A stretch of DNA of 63,482 nt, taken from the NCBI RefSeq assembly GCF_003710865.1, contig NZ_RHHO01000049.1:1-63482 (forward strand), given 5' to 3'. Of the stretch, positions 50,441-58,769 are shown in pieces. Position 1 is the stretch's first letter. The number at the start of each line of letters is the position of its first letter. Source of the stretch: Brevibacillus borstelensis. GTDB taxonomy: Bacteria; Bacillota; Bacilli; Brevibacillales; Brevibacillaceae. Position numbers and translations under genes: made by a program. The notes under the pieces were generated by a model. The model saw nothing but the letters and a program-made list of their open reading frames with translations. It searched no databases and was not told the DNA's origin.

Positions 50441-51214
50441 ATGAATACCATGCTTGCAGGAAAAAATATCGTGATCATGGGTGTCGCCAACCACCGCAGC
50501 ATCGCCTGGGGAATCGCCCAATCCCTGAGCAAAGCGGGAGCCAATCTGATTTTTACGTATCAGGGAGAGCGCCTGCGCGAAAACGTGGCGAAGCTGACGG
50601 AAGAGCTGGAACAAGAATCGCTCTTGATCAACTGTGACGTGACCAAGGACGATGAAGTAGAAGCCGCTTTTGCCCAAATCAAGGAAAAAGTCGGCGTCAT
50701 TCACGGCTTGGCGCACTGCATCGCGTTTGCCAGAACGGAGGAGCTGGAAGGCGAGTTTGTCAATACCTCCCGTGACGGCTACGCCCTTGCCCAAGACATC
50801 AGCGCATACTCGCTGGTCGCTGTCGCCCGCGCTGCTCGTCCGCTGATGACGGAGGGCGGAAGCATCGTAACGTTGACGTACCTCGGCGGCGAGCGCGTGG
50901 TGCCCAATTACAACGTCATGGGTGTGGCGAAGGCCGCGCTGGACGCTTCTGTTCGCTACCTGGCGGGCGATCTGGGCAAAGAAAACATCCGCGTCAATGC
51001 CATCTCTGCGGGTCCGATCCGCACACTCGCGGCAAAGGGCATTCGCAACTTCAACAGCGTACTGAAAGAGATCGAGGAAAGAGCGCCGCTGCGCCGCACC
51101 ATCGATCAATCAGAGGTAGGGGACACGGCATTGTTCCTGATGAGCCATCTGTCCCGCGGAATCACCGGCGAAATCATTCACGTGGATGCCGGCTACAACA
51201 TCATGGGCAAATAA
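50441..51214 (+). CDS. fabI: Enoyl-[acyl-carrier-protein] reductase (NADH)
   Basis: A 257-residue short-chain dehydrogenase that performs the last step of each fatty-acid elongation cycle. The FabI features are VMGVANHRSIAWGIAQ at the cofactor site, Y147 and the Y157-X6-K164 catalytic pair (YNVMGVAK). ATG at 50441 follows GGAAGGGG. A TATAAT at 50401-50406 lies 35 bases upstream, with no good -35 and no FapR-type box seen. This is the target enzyme of triclosan-type inhibitors. A strong terminator follows. Confidence 0.95.
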   Translation: MNTMLAGKNIVIMGVANHRSIAWGIAQSLSKAGANLIFTYQGERLRENVAKLTEELEQESLLINCDVTKDDEVEAAFAQIKEKVGVIHGLAHCIAFARTEELEGEFVNTSRDGYALAQDISAYSLVAVARAARPLMTEGGSIVTLTYLGGERVVPNYNVMGVAKAALDASVRYLAGDLGKENIRVNAISAGPIRTLAAKGIRNFNSVLKEIEERAPLRRTIDQSEVGDTALFLMSHLSRGITGEIIHVDAGYNIMGK

Positions 51215-51225
51215 AACACAGTTTC

Positions 51226-51273
51226 ACCCCCCGAAACGACGGACACTTTCATCCGATATCGGGGGGTTTTTTG
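51226..51273 (+). terminator. Terminator after fabI
   Basis: A 9-bp stem ACCCCCCGA/TCGGGGGGT around a 24-base loop and T run. Confidence 0.85.
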
Positions 51274-51421
51274 TCGTTTGTTTTTTGCCGTTCGTTTCTT
51301 GTTGTTCGTTTTTGCGGTTTGTTTTTCGGCATAGAGATTCTTTTGGCTGTGGTTTTTGCCTGAAGTCGCTTATGGGGTAGTTGCCATCCGTTTTGCACTT
51401 GGATCGCGGCGGCTTGTGAAA

Positions 51422-52324
51422 TCAGTGCCACTCGTGCTCCTTTTGCCACTCCTGCAAAAAGCGGCAGAATGCATTGGCTGCCGGAGTGAGAAGGTGGTTC
51501 CGGGAAAGCGCGATTCCCGTAATTTTGGTGAAAGGCTTTTTCAGCCGGACGACGGCGATGCGGGAGCGGGGAAAGCACTTGGCGACCCGATGGGTAAATA
51601 GGGCCACGCCCATGCCCTCTTCGACGAGTCCGCAAATCGTTTCAACCTGACTGCTCTCGACAATGATGGTCGGCGTAAAGCCGGCCTCTTCGCATGCGTG
51701 CTCACAAATGTTGCGCATGAAATGGCTTGCCTTGATCGCAAGGAAGGGTTCGTCAGCGGCTTCGCTCAAATCGATTTTTTTGCGCTGGGCAAGCGGATGA
51801 TAGTGGCTTGTCACCAGCACCAATTGGTCCTCAAGCAAGGGAAGGAAGTGAATGTGTTCATCCGTATCGTGATGCAGGGAAAAGGTAGTGAGGGCCAGGT
51901 CAATGTCCCCGGCATGCAGCCACTGAAGAAGATGGTCGCTGGTCGCTTCGCGTATCTCCAGATCAATTCCGGGGTAGGACTTGCGAAAACCGGCGATAGC
52001 GGGGGTCAGTCCGAGATAGCCGAGGATCGGTACGGCTCCGATCGTGACCTTCCCACGCTCCAGTGTCCGGTGGGCCTGCATCGCTTGCTTGACGCGCTCT
52101 ACCTCCCCGATGATCCGCTTGGCGTATTGGACGAATTCCAAGCCCGCAGGAGTAGGCTGAATGCTGCGGGTGGTTCGCTCGAAAAGAACGATTCCGAGCT
52201 CTTCTTCCAGCTTTCTGATCTGTTGGGAGAGGGCAGATTGAGAGATGGAAATTGCTTCGGCGGCTCGTGAAAAATGGCGATGTTTCTCCACGGCCAGGAC
52301 ATATTCAAACTGGTGGAGTTCCAT
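51422..52324 (-). CDS. LysR-type regulator
   Basis: A 300-residue LysR protein. The N-terminal HTH is FEYVLAVEKHRHFSRAAEAISISQSALSQQIRKLEEELGIVLFERTTR, followed by the periplasmic-binding-like effector domain (from about residue 90). It is divergent from an FAD oxidoreductase gene (124-bp gap), the usual arrangement for a LysR activator and its target, and probably controls the oxidoreductase-MFS-chemoreceptor genes. Confidence 0.92.
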   Translation of the reverse strand: MELHQFEYVLAVEKHRHFSRAAEAISISQSALSQQIRKLEEELGIVLFERTTRSIQPTPAGLEFVQYAKRIIGEVERVKQAMQAHRTLERGKVTIGAVPILGYLGLTPAIAGFRKSYPGIDLEIREATSDHLLQWLHAGDIDLALTTFSLHHDTDEHIHFLPLLEDQLVLVTSHYHPLAQRKKIDLSEAADEPFLAIKASHFMRNICEHACEEAGFTPTIIVESSQVETICGLVEEGMGVALFTHRVAKCFPRSRIAVVRLKKPFTKITGIALSRNHLLTPAANAFCRFLQEWQKEHEWH

Positions 52325-52381
52325 AGGGCAAGTCTCCTTTGATTTATTAGTCCTAGTTATTAACTGTATCGGAAAGATCGA

Positions 52382-52410
52382 TTGAACGAATAAACAAATA
52401 TTTTGTAAAT
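52382..52410 (+). promoter_or_regulatory. Promoter of the FAD oxidoreductase
   Basis: TTGAAC, 17-base spacer, GTAAAT, located between the LysR gene and its divergent target. Confidence 0.5.
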
Positions 52411-52448
52411 TTGGGACAAATCAAATTCACTCAAAAGGAGACAGACAG

Positions 52449-53714
52449 ATGCAAAGAAAGCTTACCTTTGATGTCGCTGTAGTGGGAGGTGGCGCGGCCG
52501 GTGTCGGGGCAGCCGTAGGGGCGGCTCAGACTGGGGCAAGGACGATCCTGATCGACCGCAACCCGTACTTTGGAGGTGCGGCGACTCACAGCTCTGTATT
52601 GACCTACTGCGGTTTTTTTACGCAGGGAGAGCCGCCTGAGCAAATTGTCGGCGGCGTTGGCCAAAACGTCCTGAACCACCTCGCCCGCTTGGGCATGTAT
52701 GAAGGCCCGAGGCGAACAGCGCGTACAGGAACCGTAATCGTTCTGCTCGATCCCGAAGTGACCAAGCTGGCGCTGGACCGCTGTGTGACGGAAGCGGGGG
52801 TGGAGCCTTTGCTGCACGCTCAAGTGATTGGAGCGGAGACGAGCGGAGGGAGGATTTCCGCCATTCAATGCGTGGATCATGCCGGTATGTTCACGATTGA
52901 AGCATCCGCTTTTGTCGATGCCAGCGGGGAAGGCGATCTGGCCAGTCTGTCGGGAGGGGAAGTCATCTTTGGAAACGCGGAAGGCCATTTGCAGTCAGCC
53001 ACGCTGATGATCCGGATCGGCGGAGTAGCAACTGGCGCGCATGCTCATCCTCTGCAGGTAGAGCAGGCCGTTCTGAAAGGAAAAGCGGATGGAATCGAGG
53101 GGCTGACCAAGGAGCTGGGAACGATCGTCCGCATGCCCGGAGGAAATCAGGATGTACTCGCGATCCTGTGCGATGAAGAGGTAAACGGACTGGAAGCGGG
53201 CAGCATGACCAAGGCTGAGCTGTCCGGCAGACGGCAGGCATGGGCTTATTTGGAAGCATTCAAAAGGTACCTGCCCGGTTTTGAAAGCGCCTACTTGGTG
53301 CAGACTGGCCCGCAGATCGGTATCAGGGAGACGAGACATATCGTGGGGGAATACACGCTGACCGGGGACGACGTGCTCCAGGCGAGACGGCAAGCCGATG
53401 CAATCGCCCGCGGCGGCTGGCCGGTAGAGCTGCACCCGGAACCGGGAAAGCCCAACGTCTGGCATGAGATCAAGGACAAGTCTTTTTACGATATTCCACT
53501 CCGCTCGCTCAAGGTCAAAGGCGTTGGCAATCTGTGGGCCGCAGGCCGGATCATCGATTGTGATCCGCTGGCGTTCGCTTCCGCCCGTGTCATGGGAACG
53601 GCGTTTGCAACGGGACAGGCTGCGGGTGTGGCAGCGGCGCTTCACGGACAGCAGGACGCAAGTGACTACCAGTCGGTACGCTCCGAATTGCTCCGCCAGG
53701 AAGCGATTTTATAA
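52449..53714 (+). CDS. FAD-dependent oxidoreductase
   Basis: A 421-residue flavoprotein of the FAD_oxidored type. The FAD-binding GGGAAGVGAA motif is at residues 13-22 and IDRNPYFGGAATHSSVLTYCGFF follows. The C-terminal NLWAAGRIIDCDPLAFASARVMGTAFATGQAAG closes the FAD site. It is co-directional with the MFS gene 90 bases on, so it may modify the compound imported. Substrate is unknown; relatives act on many organic acids. ATG at 52449 follows AAAAGGAG. Confidence 0.85.
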   Translation: MQRKLTFDVAVVGGGAAGVGAAVGAAQTGARTILIDRNPYFGGAATHSSVLTYCGFFTQGEPPEQIVGGVGQNVLNHLARLGMYEGPRRTARTGTVIVLLDPEVTKLALDRCVTEAGVEPLLHAQVIGAETSGGRISAIQCVDHAGMFTIEASAFVDASGEGDLASLSGGEVIFGNAEGHLQSATLMIRIGGVATGAHAHPLQVEQAVLKGKADGIEGLTKELGTIVRMPGGNQDVLAILCDEEVNGLEAGSMTKAELSGRRQAWAYLEAFKRYLPGFESAYLVQTGPQIGIRETRHIVGEYTLTGDDVLQARRQADAIARGGWPVELHPEPGKPNVWHEIKDKSFYDIPLRSLKVKGVGNLWAAGRIIDCDPLAFASARVMGTAFATGQAAGVAAALHGQQDASDYQSVRSELLRQEAIL

Positions 53715-53720
53715 AAAAAC

Positions 53721-53731
53721 ATACTGTTAAT
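53721..53731. promoter_or_regulatory. Possible shared regulator motif, copy 2
   Basis: ATACTGTTAAT is the reverse complement, with one change, of ATTAACTGTAT at 52359-52369 in the LysR/oxidoreductase gap. Two copies ahead of the two target genes may be LysR contacts. Confidence 0.35.
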
Positions 53732-53804
53732 GCGTTATAGTTAGGTAAGTAATAAATTTAACTCTACTAAAAAAGTTTGAGAGAATGAAATGGAGTGATA
53801 CAAA

Positions 53805-55040
53805 ATGAACGAACGAAGATGGCAGATGGGCGTTTTGCTCATCGTATGGATGGCTTTTCTCTTCTCTTTTGTGGACAGGCTGTCCTGGCCGCCGATCATG
53901 CCGCTCGCTTCCCAGGATCTGGGGCTGTCCAAGGCAGAAGCGGGCAGCTACATGACCGCCTTTTACATCGGCTACGTGATCACGCAGCTGCCTGGCGGAT
54001 TGCTCACCGACCGGTTTGGCTATCGCAAAGTGCTGCTGGGCTCGTTTTTCGTTATGGGTCTGTTTACGGTTTCGATGGGATTGATCAATAGCTATCATAC
54101 AGGCTTTGCTATGAGGGTCCTGGCCGGACTTGGTTCAGGGGCGGTATTTTCCGCATGTGTGCGGGCCATCTTTGACTGGTTCCCGGCAAAGGGACGGGGA
54201 ACCGCGATGGGCTTTTTTATGACCGCCTCCTCCCTGGGGGTATCGGTAGTAAACATGTTTGTACCGACAGTTGCCAACAGCTATAGCTGGAAAACGGCCT
54301 TTTTCGTAGCTGGTGCTTTGCCGCTGCTGGGACTTGTTCTCGGATACTTTTTCCTGCGGGAAAAGACCTCTGCCGCCGAGCAGCGGGCACAGGCGGAATC
54401 CTCTGCTGCGTTCTGGAAAGACGTCGCCCATTTGTTTAAAAACCGCAATCTGATGGTTACCGGATTCGCCGGATTTTGCGCGATGTGGGCCACATGGGGC
54501 ACGGCAACCTGGGCCAACACGTACATGAACAAAGGCTTGGGCATCTCCCTCGTAGAAGCAGGTGTAATCATGTCGATTTACGGAGTAACCGCTCTACTGT
54601 GCAAGCCGGTCATCGGGATCTTGTCGGATGTGTTGAAGGTAAAACGGAAAACCTTGCTCTTTATCGTTCTCTTCTTGTTTGGTCCGGTGCTGATGTGGTT
54701 TGCGATGACAACTAGTGCCAGCATGCTCTATGTGGTTGCGGCGATTCTCGGCGTGGCTGCCTTTGTCTACAGCCCGATCATGAACAATTACATCGGCGAA
54801 TTGGTCCCGCGCCGACTTGTCGGGACCGCGACAGGCTTTGTCAACACGATCTGGCAGCTGGGCTCGCTCATCTCGCCGCTTGCCGTCGGCGCCGTACTCG
54901 ATGCGACAAACAGCTATTTCTTTGCATTTTTAACGCTGGCGATCGGTCCCTTGCTAGGGGCGTTCATCATCCTGCTGGTAAAAGAAGAAGCCGCAGCCGA
55001 CGGGCTTGAACCGGGACAGGCCAAACGGGCTGGTGCATAA
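53805..55040 (+). CDS. MFS transporter, anion/organic-acid type
   Basis: A 411-residue, 12-segment major facilitator. Motif A GGLLTDRFGYRKVLLGS follows the second segment, and the start LFSFVDRLSWPPIMPLASQDLGLSKAEAGSYMTAFYIGYVITQLPGG fits the anion:cation symporter (ACS) family, which takes up organic acids. ATG at 53805 has TGGAGTG upstream. It is between the FAD oxidoreductase and a chemoreceptor gene. Substrate unknown, possibly that of the oxidoreductase. Confidence 0.88.
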   Translation: MNERRWQMGVLLIVWMAFLFSFVDRLSWPPIMPLASQDLGLSKAEAGSYMTAFYIGYVITQLPGGLLTDRFGYRKVLLGSFFVMGLFTVSMGLINSYHTGFAMRVLAGLGSGAVFSACVRAIFDWFPAKGRGTAMGFFMTASSLGVSVVNMFVPTVANSYSWKTAFFVAGALPLLGLVLGYFFLREKTSAAEQRAQAESSAAFWKDVAHLFKNRNLMVTGFAGFCAMWATWGTATWANTYMNKGLGISLVEAGVIMSIYGVTALLCKPVIGILSDVLKVKRKTLLFIVLFLFGPVLMWFAMTTSASMLYVVAAILGVAAFVYSPIMNNYIGELVPRRLVGTATGFVNTIWQLGSLISPLAVGAVLDATNSYFFAFLTLAIGPLLGAFIILLVKEEAAADGLEPGQAKRAGA

Positions 55041-55044
55041 TTCC

Positions 55045-55854
55045 ATGATCGATAAGGTTTTGGCAAGCATGCCTACATTGTCCCTGCTGTTTCCGAAGGC
55101 CACTGTGGCTCTTGCAGATTTGACGCACATCAGGTACTACAGAGAAGGAGAGATCCACCTTGGCTTGACTGTCGACCATGAAGTGAATAGGCAATCCATT
55201 ACGTACAAGACCCTCGAAGGGGGGCAGTCGATCCGCCAGACAGTCCCGCGAGAGTCATCCCGATTTGGCATCGCGTTTCACGCTATAAGCGTGCCTGTCA
55301 GAGATGAGGAGGGAGTGCTGAAGGGAGCCTTGACGCTGATCCTCTCCAGTGACCGGGAAGAGAGGACAGCCGTCTTGTCCGAGGAGCTGGCTGCGTCCGT
55401 CGAGCAAATGACATCGTGGGCGCAAAATATAGCGGCTACAGCTCAACAGCTCGCCAGCTCCATTGTAGAGATCAACACCAACTGCGAGACGGTGGTCCAT
55501 GCCGTCGAGGAGAATGCCAAGGTCGTGGATATCGTCCGCTCCATCGCTAATCAAAGCAATCTCCTGGGGCTGAATGCATCCATCCAGGCAGCCCATGCCG
55601 GCCAGCACGGCCGCACCTTTGGCGTCGTGGCAGGAGAGATCCGAGCGCTTGCAGAACAGTCTCGCCATTCCGCTGAGAATATTTTGCAAGGCATGAACGA
55701 TATGAAGCAAAAGGTGGCGACGGTGCTGAAAAAGGTGGAGGAAGAATCGGCCGCTACGCAGGAAATGGCCGCGAGCATTGAACAGATCAATGCGGCCTTG
55801 CTGTCGCTGGAGGAAATGGCAAACAGGCTGAAAGAGCTGGCGAAATTTCAATAA
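55045..55854 (+). CDS. Soluble methyl-accepting chemotaxis-like protein
   Basis: A 269-residue protein lacking membrane segments. The N-terminal 120 residues look like a sensor domain (PKATVALADLTHIRYYREGEIHLGL...GIAFHAISVPVRDEEGVLKGALTLIL). The C-terminus has the chemoreceptor signalling hairpin: VRSIANQSNLLGLNASIQAAHAGQHGRTFGVVAGEIRALAEQSRHSAENI. It begins 5 bases after the MFS gene with no clear ribosome site, so it is coupled. This suggests cytoplasmic sensing of the transported compound and a chemotactic response. Confidence 0.85.
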   Translation: MIDKVLASMPTLSLLFPKATVALADLTHIRYYREGEIHLGLTVDHEVNRQSITYKTLEGGQSIRQTVPRESSRFGIAFHAISVPVRDEEGVLKGALTLILSSDREERTAVLSEELAASVEQMTSWAQNIAATAQQLASSIVEINTNCETVVHAVEENAKVVDIVRSIANQSNLLGLNASIQAAHAGQHGRTFGVVAGEIRALAEQSRHSAENILQGMNDMKQKVATVLKKVEEESAATQEMAASIEQINAALLSLEEMANRLKELAKFQ

Positions 55855-55909
55855 CGGCCTTCAATAACGGCCTATAATAAAGGCCTTCCAACAGCCTTTA
55901 ATAACCTCC
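55849..55909. repeat. Degenerate 13-bp tandem repeat
   Basis: Four to five copies of a CAATAACGGCCTT-like unit, the first overlapping the chemoreceptor stop codon, decaying to TTTAATAACCTCC. Confidence 0.6.
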
Positions 55910-55920
55910 CGCGATGAATA

Positions 55921-55972
55921 AAAGGCTCCCGTCATCCGCATGCTAGAAGCAAACATGCGGAAGGGAGCCTTT
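55921..55972. terminator. Long bidirectional hairpin/terminator
   Basis: Outer arms AAAGGCTCCC/GGGAGCCTTT and inner arms CCGCATG/CATGCGG. It lies between the chemoreceptor gene and the convergent helicase gene; on the minus side it is followed by TTTTATT. Confidence 0.8.
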
Positions 55973-56038
55973 GCCTTGTTTCCGATCATTACGAATATGG
56001 AAGAATTTCTGATCCACATGGGCGGCGGCATCGACCGT

Positions 56039-58666
56039 TTATCGGCCCATTTCGGAGATGAACCGGGAGGGCCTGGTTTTTCGTCCGAAGCGCTCGCGGG
56101 GGATTCCGACACTCAAGGAGTATCTGGCCCTTGTAATGGCGACGTACAGTAATCTCCGCTCTTCCTCAAGGGCGGCATTGTTTCCTTTTCTCACGGCGTC
56201 CAGCGCGTATTCATGAGGAAGGGAGCCTTCAACGAGATCAGGCAGAAAGACGTGGTCGAACTCCAGTCCTTTTGCCCGGTGAATGCTCAAGACGTGTACT
56301 CCTTCCCCAGGGAGTGGCTGAACCTCGCGCCACTCCTTTTCCTGTTGGACCATCCGGTCGATGTACTGGAGAAATCCGCCTACGCTATCGTGTCGTTTGG
56401 CTGCCGCAATCAGCTGCTGCAGCTCCTCGCTCCAGCGTTCCCGGCCGCCATCCCGCTCTTTTGCCCGCTTTTTCAGGTAATCCCGCAGCTTGCCGTCTTC
56501 GCATATGAGCTCCAGCGCCTGGGCCGGCGGACACGAAGCGCAGGCTGCCAGTATCTCGGTGATCGTTTTCAAAGCCTTGCGTTGAAACGGCTTCCAGTGG
56601 TTCATTCCAGGCAGCACGTGCAGGATCGGGACATCCTCCAGGATCGCTCGACTGCGAACAGCGTTCCACATCTCCTGGGAAATATAGAGCGTTGGCAGAA
56701 TTTCTTTCAATGCCGCCGAATCGTCAGGGTCAAGCGACAAGCGCAAGTAAGCCAGTGCCCAGCGAACGGTTTGCCGCTGGTAGAACGATTCCTCCTCCTG
56801 CGAGTAGTGAAAGGGAATGCCGGCTTCGCTCAATCTCTCCAGAATAGGGCGGGCTGACTCATTCGTCCGGTAAAGCACCGCGCATTCTCCCACTGGTGTG
56901 CCTTCGCGGATGCGGTGGCTGATCTCGTCTACGATCCGGGCCGCTTGCTCCTCTTCGTCGTCCGGCTCGAACAGATACGTTTCGCCTTCTTCGGAGTGAA
57001 AGGAAAGGCAGTCCTTTTGCCAGCGGGCCCGATTGTGGCCGATCAGCGAAAAGCCGAGCCCGACGATAGCGGAGCGGGAACGGTAGTTCACTTCCAGTGT
57101 AATTGTTTTCGCCTGGGGAAAATCTTTTGTAAAACCGAGTATGTATTGCGGGTCGCTCCCGCGAAAGCCGTAGATCGACTGGTCGTCATCGCCGATCACG
57201 CACAGGTTGTTCTGCGGCGCTGCCAGCAGCTTGACCGTCTCGTACTGGATGCGGTTGATGTCCTGAAACTCGTCGATCATCACGTGCGTGATCCGTTCCT
57301 GATAGCGCTGCAAAATGTCGGGGTGATGGCGGAGCAGCTCGTAGCAGCCGATCAGCATGTCGTCGAAGTCAAACCAGCCCGTCCGTCTTTTCGCCTCTTC
57401 ATAGTGAGGATAAAGGAGCTGGGCCAGCCGTTCGGCATCATCGTTTGCCTCCCGCAATCCGGCTTGCTGGGGCAGGAGGTATTCGTTTTTCCAGCGGCTG
57501 ATGACCGCCAGCGCGTCCATCACTTCATTTTCTTTGCGCGGTCCGATTTCCGCGTGCATGTTCATTGCATTGCTTTCGCGCAGGAGCCGCCACTTTTGCC
57601 AGTCCTTTTTCAGCAGTCTTTGCTGATCCCAACGCTCCGGCTGATGAAACAGAAGCATCCGGTAAAAAATGCTGTGGAACGTACCGGCAACAAGCTCCCG
57701 GGCCTGCTGCGCAGGGAGCTGGCGGGCCAGCCTGTGCTTGATCTCTTCAGCGGCCTTTGTCGTAAACGTCACGACCATGATCTGCCGTGGAGAAAGGCCG
57801 AGCTCGCGGATGAGATGGGAGGTTCGGGCCGTCATCACACGCGTCTTGCCGCTGCCTGCACCGGCCAGAATCAAAAGCGGCCCGTCGGTCGTAAGCATGG
57901 CCTCCCGCTGATGGGGGTGAAGCGGCTCGTCGTGGCGCTCAGCCAAATGCTCGATCGCCTTTTTGGGCACCAGCCTTTTGCGAAAAAGCGCCGGTTTGGG
58001 CTGAGCCGGGGGAGGGACTGTGACCGAGCCTGCTTCATGGATGGATCGCTTCTTTGGCAGGCGAAAGGCCCCTACTGTGATCGTGTCGTCTTCCTCGTCA
58101 GTTTGGCTCGCAGGAACTGCGGCGTCGTTTTGGAGGGTGGAAGCGACATTCGCAGTGGCGGAAGCGCCGTTTGCGGTAGCGGGAGTTCCGTTGGCAAAGG
58201 CAGAAACGCCATTCCCAGCGGTGGAAGCTCCAGCAGAAGATGCAGATTCAGCAGGCTGCGAATCAGCGCGTCCACGAGTCCTCGCACCATTATTGTCTGC
58301 TCCAGAAGTGGCGGCAATATCTACAGCCCCGCCAATAGCGGCTGCCCCTGTGCCCGAATGAGACAGCGCTTCCGTTGCCGCTGCCGTTTCCAAAGAAGCC
58401 GCAAAAGCAGCCTGAATGGCAGGCGGAGCTTCTGAAACGAGCCACTCGGCTGGAGGCTCGTCCAACGCTTCCCAATCGCAGGTGCTGCCCTCCGGATGCA
58501 AAAAGTGCGGATCAAAGCTTACACCGGCATACAGCCGAAGAGGTGCGCCGCATCGCAGACAGCGCACTTTTTCGCGCCGGGCGGCCAGGCGCCAAGCAGC
58601 AATCATCGAATATGTATCGGGTTGCAACCGGATCAACCGGTCGTCTAGCTGTGCAAATTTCATCAT
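56039..58666 (-). CDS. UvrD/PcrA-family helicase with zinc-finger-like N-terminus
   Basis: An 875-residue superfamily 1 helicase. Motif Q LHPHQREAM, Walker A GAGSGKT near residue 270, DEFQDINRIQYE (motif II), GDDDQSIYGFRGS (III), VLSIHRAKGLEFDHVF (V) and RLLYVAITRAR (VI) are all present. Before it is an unusual 250-residue extension: a CLRCG...FLHPEGSTC zinc-finger-like module (residues about 36-65), close to the CoiA type, and an Ala/Thr/Ser/Asn-rich linker. ATG at 58666 (or 58663) follows GAGGTG. The extension is real coding sequence because the long frame is unbroken and in phase. Confidence 0.9.
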   Translation of the reverse strand: MMKFAQLDDRLIRLQPDTYSMIAAWRLAARREKVRCLRCGAPLRLYAGVSFDPHFLHPEGSTCDWEALDEPPAEWLVSEAPPAIQAAFAASLETAAATEALSHSGTGAAAIGGAVDIAATSGADNNGARTRGRADSQPAESASSAGASTAGNGVSAFANGTPATANGASATANVASTLQNDAAVPASQTDEEDDTITVGAFRLPKKRSIHEAGSVTVPPPAQPKPALFRKRLVPKKAIEHLAERHDEPLHPHQREAMLTTDGPLLILAGAGSGKTRVMTARTSHLIRELGLSPRQIMVVTFTTKAAEEIKHRLARQLPAQQARELVAGTFHSIFYRMLLFHQPERWDQQRLLKKDWQKWRLLRESNAMNMHAEIGPRKENEVMDALAVISRWKNEYLLPQQAGLREANDDAERLAQLLYPHYEEAKRRTGWFDFDDMLIGCYELLRHHPDILQRYQERITHVMIDEFQDINRIQYETVKLLAAPQNNLCVIGDDDQSIYGFRGSDPQYILGFTKDFPQAKTITLEVNYRSRSAIVGLGFSLIGHNRARWQKDCLSFHSEEGETYLFEPDDEEEQAARIVDEISHRIREGTPVGECAVLYRTNESARPILERLSEAGIPFHYSQEEESFYQRQTVRWALAYLRLSLDPDDSAALKEILPTLYISQEMWNAVRSRAILEDVPILHVLPGMNHWKPFQRKALKTITEILAACASCPPAQALELICEDGKLRDYLKKRAKERDGGRERWSEELQQLIAAAKRHDSVGGFLQYIDRMVQQEKEWREVQPLPGEGVHVLSIHRAKGLEFDHVFLPDLVEGSLPHEYALDAVRKGNNAALEEERRLLYVAITRARYSLSVGIPRERFGRKTRPSRFISEMGR

Positions 58667-58722
58667 GACACCTCGAATGGAGAGGGTGTTGCGGATCGCT
58701 TCCGCACAATGAGGGAAAGAAG

Positions 58723-58750
58723 AAGTGCCCCCTGCGGGCAGGGGACACTT
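58723..58750 (-). terminator. Terminator of the CNNM gene
   Basis: An 11-bp stem with one mismatch (AAGTGTCCCCT with AGGGGGCACTT, minus strand) and a T-rich tail. Confidence 0.6.
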
Positions 58751-58769
58751 GCCTTATGTGTGTGACAGG

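Noticed and set aside
55940..56152. A 70-codon plus-strand frame starting MLEANMRKGAF
   Set aside because: It begins inside the hairpin and lies antisense to the helicase 3' end; no ribosome site.
56915..58435. A 506-codon open frame on the plus strand
   Set aside because: It is antisense to the UvrD helicase, has no ribosome site and no recognisable motifs; an open frame opposite a real gene of fairly high GC.
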